Below are positions 52,530-57,288 of a DNA stretch of 57,288 nt, in pieces. Position 1 is the first letter of the stretch, and every line of letters begins with the position of its first letter. The notes under the pieces were generated by a model, which was given only the letters and a program-made list of their open reading frames with translations, did not search any database and had not been told where the DNA came from. A program made the position numbers and the translations under genes. Location: assembly GCA_051868045.1 (NCBI GenBank), contig JBJDZN010000073.1:1-57288 (forward strand), given 5' to 3'. This DNA is from CAKSQF01 sp051868045. GTDB taxonomy: Bacteria > Bacillota > Clostridia > Oscillospirales > CAG-272.

Positions 52530-53369
52530 ATGAGCATGAATTTACCCTTTCAAGTGGATTTATCTGACAAAATTGTTGCCATTACCGGAGGCGGCGGAGT
52601 TTTAATGAGCGAGTTTGCCAAGGCACTGGCAGCCTGCGGCGCAAAGGTCGCCATTCTGGACATCTCTGCCGATGCCGCAGAGCGTGTTGCCGCCGAAATC
52701 GGAGACAACGCCATCGCCGTCCCCACCGATTGCTTGAACCGTGACTCCATTCTTGCTGCCAAAGCGATCATCGGGGAAAAATTCGGAAAGGTCAACTACC
52801 TGATCAACGGAGCGGGCGGCAATAACCCCCGTGCAACCACATCCAACGAATACCACACCGCCGATCTTCCCGAGGATACCCAATCCTTCTTTGATTTGGA
52901 GCCGTCCGGCATTGAGTTTGTCTTCAATCTCAACATTCTCTCTGCCTTTCTGGTCACGCAGGTCTTCGCCGCCGACATGACAAAGACCGGCGGCACCATC
53001 CTGAACATTTCCTCCATGAACGCCTTCCGCCCTCTGACCAAAATCCCCGCATACAGTGCGGCAAAGGCGGGAGTCTCCAACCTGACCCAGTGGCTGGCGG
53101 TTCACTTTGCCCCCGTGGGCATCCGTGTCAATGCCATCGCCCCCGGATTCTTCGTCACAAATCAGAACCGCACCCTGCTTTTCAATGAGGACGGAACCCC
53201 CACCGAGCGCACCCATAAAATTCTGTCCCATACCCCCCAGAACCGCTTCGGCGAGGTGTCCGATCTGATCGGAACCCTGCTCTGGCTGTCCGATGACAGA
53301 TCCAGCGGATTCGTCACGGGAACGGTTATCCCCGTGGACGGCGGTTTTGCGGCATATTCCGGGGTCTGA
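52530..53369 (+). CDS. uxuB: SDR-type fructuronate reductase (D-mannonate oxidoreductase)
   Basis: A 279-residue short-chain dehydrogenase. The nucleotide-binding motif is ITGGGGVLMSEFAK, where the last Gly of TGxxxGxG is replaced as in the Firmicutes UxuB/YjmF group, and NGAGGNN follows. The catalytic set is NISSMNAF (Ser) and YSAAK (Tyr, Lys). The C-terminus is SGFVTGTVIPVDGG. By context it reduces D-fructuronate to D-mannonate with NAD(P)H, the step between UxaC and UxuA. It is unrelated to the larger long-chain enzyme UxuB of E. coli. AGGAGG lies 11 nt before the ATG. Confidence 0.93.
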   Translation: MSMNLPFQVDLSDKIVAITGGGGVLMSEFAKALAACGAKVAILDISADAAERVAAEIGDNAIAVPTDCLNRDSILAAKAIIGEKFGKVNYLINGAGGNNPRATTSNEYHTADLPEDTQSFFDLEPSGIEFVFNLNILSAFLVTQVFAADMTKTGGTILNISSMNAFRPLTKIPAYSAAKAGVSNLTQWLAVHFAPVGIRVNAIAPGFFVTNQNRTLLFNEDGTPTERTHKILSHTPQNRFGEVSDLIGTLLWLSDDRSSGFVTGTVIPVDGGFAAYSGV

Positions 53370-53421
53370 TCCCGCCGATTCCATCAACGTTACATCAAGA
53401 GAGGAAAGACAAATAGACAAT

Positions 53422-54045
53422 ATGGAAGCCATTGATATTATCCAACAGTACCGGATCGTTCCCGTGGTGGTTCTGCACCGACTCGAAGACGCCCTCCCCA
53501 CACTGGGTGCCATGCTCAGCGGGGGACTGCCCATTGCAGAGATCACCTTCCGCACCGACTGTGCGGCAGATGCCATCCGTCAGGGAATGCTCACCTTCCC
53601 CGATATGACCATCGGAGCGGGAACGGTGCTGAACCGTAAACAGGCAGAGCAGGCGATTTCCGCCGGTGCCACCTTCATCGTCAGCCCCGGATTCTCTGCC
53701 GAGGTTGCCGACACCTGTAAGGAGTCCCGTATTCCCTACATTCCGGGCTGCGTAACCCCCACCGAAATCATGACGGCACTTTCCCACGGGATTGAGCTGG
53801 TGAAGTTCTTCCCCGCAGAGGCGTTCGGCGGACTTTCCGCCATCAAAGCTCTTTCTGCCGCCTTCCCCACCGTTACCTTCCTGCCCACCGGGGGAATCGG
53901 CGAGGACGATCTGGCAAACTATCTGGCATTTTCCAAGGTCGTCGCCTGCGGCGGCTCCTTCATGATGAAGGGCGACTACGATCAGATCGCCAAAAACTGC
54001 AGAAGAGCCGTCAAAATCGCCTCTAAACGGGGCAGTTCCCTGTAA
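53422..54045 (+). CDS. kdgA: KDPG/KHG aldolase
   Basis: A 207-residue class I aldolase that splits 2-keto-3-deoxy-6-phosphogluconate into pyruvate and glyceraldehyde-3-phosphate. The Glu of AEITFRT and the Schiff-base Lys in LVKFFPAE (near residue 127) are present, as are GAGTVL and LPTGGIG for phosphate binding. I start at MEAID because AGAGAGGAAA precedes it and homologues begin there; a longer frame runs into the previous gene. It ends the glucuronate route, although the required KDG kinase (KdgK) is not in the window. Confidence 0.96.
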   Translation: MEAIDIIQQYRIVPVVVLHRLEDALPTLGAMLSGGLPIAEITFRTDCAADAIRQGMLTFPDMTIGAGTVLNRKQAEQAISAGATFIVSPGFSAEVADTCKESRIPYIPGCVTPTEIMTALSHGIELVKFFPAEAFGGLSAIKALSAAFPTVTFLPTGGIGEDDLANYLAFSKVVACGGSFMMKGDYDQIAKNCRRAVKIASKRGSSL

Positions 54046-54062
54046 AATAAGGAGAAAATACT

Positions 54063-55253
54063 ATGAAATCGGTACGTTTCGGCATTATCGGCATCGGCAA
54101 TATGGGTTCCGCTCACGCCGTAAGTCTGAGGGACGGAAAGATCGGGGATGCCGTGCTGACCGCCGTCTGTGATATATCTTCCCAACGGCTGGAGTGGGCA
54201 GCGTCCACGCTGCCCGGAGTCCGCACCTTTTTAGACAGTCGGGACCTGATGGAAAGCGGAACCGTGGACGCCGTCATCATTGCAACGCCCCATTATTTCC
54301 ACCCGCCGATGGCAATCGAAGGCTTTCGGCACGGTCTGCACGTCATGACCGAGAAGCCCGCCGGTGTGCGGGTCTCCGATGTGGAACAGATGATTGCCGC
54401 CGCCGATGCCACCGACAGAAAATTCGGAATCATGTTCAATCAGCGCACCAATCCTCTGTTCCAAAAGGCAAGGGAGTTGGTACAGAGCGGCAGATTGGGC
54501 ATTCCCAAGCGACTGACCTGGATCATCACCAACTGGTACCGGACCCAGAGCTACTACGACAGCGGTTCCTGGCGGGGAACCTTCTGCGGCGAGGGCGGCG
54601 GGGTTCTGCTCAATCAGGCACCCCATAATCTGGACCTGCTCCAGTGGATTTTCGGAATGCCGAAGTCGATCTTTGCCATTTGCAGCGAGGGGCTTTACCA
54701 CCACGTGGAGGTTGAAGACCGTGCGACCCTGATTCTGGACTATGAAAACGGTGCGCAGGCGCAGTTCATGACCACCACCGGCGAATATCCCGGCACGAAC
54801 CGTCTGGAAATCACCGGCGATCGGGGCAAGCTGACCCTTGAAGGAGGCAAACTGACCCTTTGGGAAAGCGGATTTTCCGAACGGGAGTACTGCTTTTCCA
54901 CCGAAGAATCCTCCTGTGAGATTCCCTGCACCGTCACCGAATTTTGTCCGGATACGCCCGAGACTGCCCACAATGGGGTACTGAACGCCTTCGTGGGGGC
55001 GATCCTGCGAAATGAACCGCTGATCGCCGACGGCAGGGAGGGCATCCGGATGCTGACCCTGACCGACGCCGCCTATCTGTCCTCATGGACCGGCAGAAAA
55101 ATCGAGCTGTCCGGAGACGGCAGACTGCAACCGTCGGACAGCGACTGCTTCAACCGCCTGCTGAGAGAAAAGCAGGAGAAGTCCGCCCTGCGTCCCGCCG
55201 TCATCTCAAATGCCGACGGCACCGTCAGCCCCCGATGGAAGGTCACCTGGTGA
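54063..55253 (+). CDS. Gfo/Idh/MocA-family oxidoreductase
   Basis: A 396-residue NAD(P)-dependent sugar dehydrogenase. The Rossmann start is FGIIGIGNMGSAHA (GxGxxG), the family's E-K-P triad is in TEKPAG, and the substrate-binding domain has GGVLLNQAPHNLDLL, with the conserved H of the active site in NQAPHN. AAGGAG sits 8 nt before the ATG, 17 bp after kdgA. Family members oxidise or reduce a wide range of sugars, inositols and uronates; its place in a uronate operon suggests it prepares a uronate-containing or methylated substrate, but the reaction cannot be read. Confidence 0.93.
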   Translation: MKSVRFGIIGIGNMGSAHAVSLRDGKIGDAVLTAVCDISSQRLEWAASTLPGVRTFLDSRDLMESGTVDAVIIATPHYFHPPMAIEGFRHGLHVMTEKPAGVRVSDVEQMIAAADATDRKFGIMFNQRTNPLFQKARELVQSGRLGIPKRLTWIITNWYRTQSYYDSGSWRGTFCGEGGGVLLNQAPHNLDLLQWIFGMPKSIFAICSEGLYHHVEVEDRATLILDYENGAQAQFMTTTGEYPGTNRLEITGDRGKLTLEGGKLTLWESGFSEREYCFSTEESSCEIPCTVTEFCPDTPETAHNGVLNAFVGAILRNEPLIADGREGIRMLTLTDAAYLSSWTGRKIELSGDGRLQPSDSDCFNRLLREKQEKSALRPAVISNADGTVSPRWKVTW

Positions 55254-55274
55254 TTTTCCCGAATACAAGCAAAA

Positions 55275-55330
55275 CGATCCTGTACAAGTGAACGCACAAT
55301 CGTGTTCACTTTGCACAGGATCGCCTTTTT
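55275..55330 (+). terminator. Terminator of the glucuronate operon
   Basis: CGATCCTGT and ACAGGATCG form the outer stem and AAGTGAAC/GTTCACTT an inner stem, followed by CCTTTTT. It lies 22 nt after the last stop. It separates the operon from the convergent phage genes. Confidence 0.9.
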
Positions 55331-55348
55331 GGGGCAATATTCCCGGGT

Positions 55349-55849
55349 TTAACCCCTGTATTTCTCCACAATCGGTCCCACAACCGAGGGAATTTCGCTT
55401 TCGATGATCAGAGTTTCCTTCTCATACAGGTCATACAGCTGCGTATCGCCGCCAAGCAGATAGCCAACCAGATAGACCGTTATCGAATAGAAACGATCAG
55501 GGAGAGGAAATATGGAGTTTTCCACCAGTGGAAGCGACAACGGCTCCTGACCGTCGGGATTGTAGCGCAGTGCCAGCGCATAGAGACTGCACACCGCCGT
55601 TTCCAATCCCCCCAGAAATCGCTCCTTCAGGGATTCAACCACCGAGGCAGTGTCCGCCTCGGATTTGGTGACGGTCTCGGCATTCTTGCCGCTTGTGGAT
55701 GCCGTCTCCGAAACGGTCTCAGAGACCGTTTCGGAAACCGTTTCAGAGACTGTCTCAGAGACGGTCTCTGAAACGGTCTTGGTCTTCGCCGCCGCATCCT
55801 CCAGGTTAAACAGACTGAGAACGCCCTTCCAAAGCTCCGAGCAAAGCAT
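55349..55849 (-). CDS. Phage-type small protein with VSET tetrapeptide repeats
   Basis: A 166-residue protein directly after the coat-protein gene. Residues 1-24 are ordinary. Residues about 25-49 are six copies of VSET, a low-complexity linker. Residues about 70-166 form a compact Leu/Tyr-rich domain (ALALRYNPDG, FYSITVYLVGYLLGG, IPSVVGPIVEKYRG). The position suggests a head-completion or connector-type protein, but no family is recognised. AAAGGG lies 11 nt before the ATG. The repeat may differ in copy number among relatives. Confidence 0.7.
   Translation of the reverse strand: MLCSELWKGVLSLFNLEDAAAKTKTVSETVSETVSETVSETVSETVSETASTSGKNAETVTKSEADTASVVESLKERFLGGLETAVCSLYALALRYNPDGQEPLSLPLVENSIFPLPDRFYSITVYLVGYLLGGDTQLYDLYEKETLIIESEIPSVVGPIVEKYRG
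55704..55775. repeat. Six 12-bp tandem repeats encoding VSET on both strands
   Basis: Units have the form GTNTCNGANACN (for example GTCTCAGAGACC, GTTTCGGAAACC). Because this pattern is its own reverse complement after a one-base shift, the plus strand also reads VSET throughout. It is direct-repeat DNA with internal palindromes and can form hairpins. Confidence 0.95.
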
Positions 55850-55883
55850 AGTTTAACCAACCCTTTCTTATAGAGGTGTCTGC

Positions 55884-55921
55884 GGGGATTTCTCACTCGA
55901 AAAGGCGGATCAAAAATCCCC
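55884..55921 (-). terminator. 8-bp hairpin between coat gene and VSET gene
   Basis: GGGGATTT and AAATCCCC pair around a 22-nt loop in the 90-bp gap; it may modulate expression after the highly expressed coat gene. No T-run follows. Confidence 0.4.
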
Positions 55922-55939
55922 GGACTCCGTCAGACCCGA

Positions 55940-56767
55940 TCAGGCAACCGAGAGGTTCAGAAGAACCAGCTCTTCGGGGTAAACCAGCTTTGCACCGTAG
56001 AGATGCAGACCCTTTACCGCATCGGCAAAACGCTTCTCAGGACGGTATGCCTCAACCATATTCAGCTGATCGGCATAGGCAATGGCACGCTTGGTACGTG
56101 CAAAGCACTTGTAGCTTCCGGTCGCATCCTTGACGATGTTGTTGGAAACATAGATGTCAAAGCCCACGAAGGAGCCGAGATAGCCGTTGGACATTGCCTC
56201 CTCATTGTCGGTGGACTGAAGGATCTTCGCCTTCAGGATCAGAGCGGCAACGGCGGGAGAAACCTCCAGAACCGTCTCGGTGTTGCTGTTGACATTGTTG
56301 GACAGCAGCTTTTCTCTTGCCTGAATCAGAAGGTCGATGATGTCGGTATAGGCAACCGACGCCTTGGTGATGGTGTTGTCGGTGGTTGCCTCGGTATACA
56401 GGCTGTAAATGTAGGCATCGGCATCGTCTGCAATGGCATTGGCAGCCTCACGCATTGCCGCCTGCAAAAGATTGCTCTTTGCCTGAGTCTTGTCCACGTC
56501 GTCGATCTGGAAGTTGAACGCCTTGGCACGGCTGATAGTCAGAGTAACCGAGCTGTCGTCTATGGTGGCAGGTGCGCTCATATCGGTGTTCTTGGTGTAG
56601 TCAAAGACGCTGACCGAACCGACGGAGCAGATCTTCACACGGTCGCCCATGCCCTTGATACTGCCCTCGAATTCACGGTTGCAGTTCTTGACGCCGATAT
56701 ACTGCTTTTCCAGAGCCTTTGCCAGGGTTTCGCTCCAGACTGTGGGAATAAAATTGGTAATCGCCAT
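55940..56767 (-). CDS. Phage major capsid (P22-type coat) protein
   Basis: A 275-residue capsid protein of the P22 coat-like group. Its N-terminus, TNFIPTVWSETLAKALEKQY, and the GDRVKICSVGSV block are typical, as are FNFQIDDVDKTQ and the C-terminal RPEKRFADAVKGLHLYGAKL with 'YPEELVLLNL'. The HK97-like fold assembles the phage head. AAAGGAG lies 8 nt before the ATG. It is between a scaffold-like gene and the VSET gene on the minus strand. It was considered as an encapsulin, but the P22-type start and the scaffold gene argue against that. Confidence 0.88.
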   Translation of the reverse strand: MAITNFIPTVWSETLAKALEKQYIGVKNCNREFEGSIKGMGDRVKICSVGSVSVFDYTKNTDMSAPATIDDSSVTLTISRAKAFNFQIDDVDKTQAKSNLLQAAMREAANAIADDADAYIYSLYTEATTDNTITKASVAYTDIIDLLIQAREKLLSNNVNSNTETVLEVSPAVAALILKAKILQSTDNEEAMSNGYLGSFVGFDIYVSNNIVKDATGSYKCFARTKRAIAYADQLNMVEAYRPEKRFADAVKGLHLYGAKLVYPEELVLLNLSVA

Positions 56768-56804
56768 AATTCAATTTCTCCTTTTCTGTTCTGTTTTTCT
56801 TGAC

Positions 56805-57275
56805 TTATTTGATTTTTCCGATACTTTTCAGGATGGTTTTGTAGTTTTTTCTGACCTCTTTCGGGGTCATGGCACGAATCTGATCCAGGGTAAAGAAATC
56901 TTCCGTACCGGAAGATCCCGACACCCCTCCGGCAGAACGCTCTGCCGCCGATTTTCCCGCCCGATCTGCGGCAATTTCCGCAAGCTCCCTGCGTCTGGCA
57001 TAGAGAGCGTAGGCGGCAATCAACGGGAGCCCCTGTCTTTGGGCATCTTCCCGGACGCTGTCCGGAATGTCGTCCCTGCCCACATCCGGGAAGAGCTCGG
57101 CGAAGCTCGCCGCTTCCCGATCCGCCTCATCGCGACTTCGGATGAGGGACGAAAGTCGCTGTATCTCCTGCCGACTCGCCTCAAGCTCCGCTTCAAGGGA
57201 TTCGAGAGTTGACTTTTCAATGTTTTCATTAATTTCCTCCTGAGCCGGAATCGGATTCTGATACACGGTTTCCAT
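56805..57275 (-). CDS. Probable phage scaffolding protein
   Basis: A 156-residue protein: a Glu-rich helical N-terminal half (about residues 15-60, LESLEAELEASRQEIQRL), an Ala/Arg-rich helix, a Gly/Ser linker and a conserved-looking tail FFTLDQIRAMTPKEVRKNYK-type ending (IRAMTPKEVRKNY) that recurs in scaffold proteins of Gram-positive phages. It directly precedes the coat gene (37-bp gap), the usual order. GAGGAAA lies 8 nt before the ATG, which is 13 nt from the window edge; further phage genes presumably lie beyond. Confidence 0.75.
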   Translation of the reverse strand: METVYQNPIPAQEEINENIEKSTLESLEAELEASRQEIQRLSSLIRSRDEADREAASFAELFPDVGRDDIPDSVREDAQRQGLPLIAAYALYARRRELAEIAADRAGKSAAERSAGGVSGSSGTEDFFTLDQIRAMTPKEVRKNYKTILKSIGKIK

Positions 57276-57288
57276 AGGCTTTTTCCTC

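Noticed and set aside
55704..55775. Possible CRISPR-like repeat
   Set aside because: The 12-bp units are directly adjacent with no spacers and lie in frame within a coding sequence.
55940..56767. Encapsulin nanocompartment shell
   Set aside because: The protein matches P22-type coat features and is preceded by a scaffold-like gene; no cargo protein such as a ferritin-like or peroxidase gene is adjacent.

Overview
The window reads as chromosomal DNA of a Gram-positive, probably gut-dwelling member of the Clostridia (Oscillospiraceae/Ruminococcaceae-like). The reasons are AAAGGAG-type ribosome binding sites, promoters close to TTGACA-N17-TATAAT, many lipoproteins with a lipobox cysteine, giant surface proteins ending in a membrane helix plus a Lys-rich tail, BspA-type leucine-rich repeats, and a clostridial-style uronate operon. 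A run of exactly 100 Ns at 36686-36785 marks a scaffold join in a draft or metagenome assembly. This assignment is inference; no rRNA or tRNA gene was seen.

Layout. 1-1400: end of an AraC-type regulator, a small coiled-coil protein with an AT-hook-like start, and a CarD-type regulator. 1567-5661: a secreted, membrane-anchored GH92 alpha-mannosidase. 6010-6641: a small HMA metal-binding protein behind a strong promoter and a putative operator, and a tiny conserved-looking protein. 6686-9460: ECF sigma factor, a membrane protein placed like an anti-sigma factor, and a serpin lipoprotein. 9624-12324: divergent TraX-like membrane protein and SGNH/GDSL hydrolase lipoprotein. 12539-19466: TetR regulator divergent from an MMPL/RND transporter that is followed by a 1251-residue GLUG surface protein; a perfect 21-bp palindrome lies between regulator and transporter.

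19543-28336: a redox neighbourhood. On the plus strand lie a CD1871A-like CXXC membrane protein and a NapH-like 4Fe-4S membrane protein fused to a thioredoxin domain. Converging on them are three lipoproteins, two carrying TlpA/ResA-like WCGPC thioredoxin domains. 28455-32660: a 1401-residue GLUG lipoprotein with a repeated beta domain.

32815-49490 (minus strand): a giant 2959-residue subtilisin-family surface protease lies 32 bp upstream of oppA, followed by oppB, oppC (broken by the N gap), oppD, oppF and a small membrane protein. The arrangement suggests extracellular proteolysis coupled to oligopeptide uptake.

49891-55330 (plus strand): one promoter, a 5' leader hairpin, then uxaC, uxuA, an SDR-type uxuB, kdgA and a Gfo/Idh/MocA oxidoreductase, closed by a strong terminator. 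This is a glucuronate to KDG/KDPG catabolic operon without a kinase or transporter in view. 55349-57288 (minus strand): part of a phage head module (scaffold-like, P22-type coat and a small protein with VSET repeats) that stops abruptly with no tail genes on this side.

The recurring theme is a surface-active bacterium that degrades host or dietary glycans, uronates and proteins, with an extracytoplasmic thiol-redox set of unusual architecture. The most interesting candidates for something undescribed are that redox/lipoprotein cluster, the protease-Opp unit with its two-helix protease topology, and the phage repeat that encodes the same tetrapeptide on both strands.
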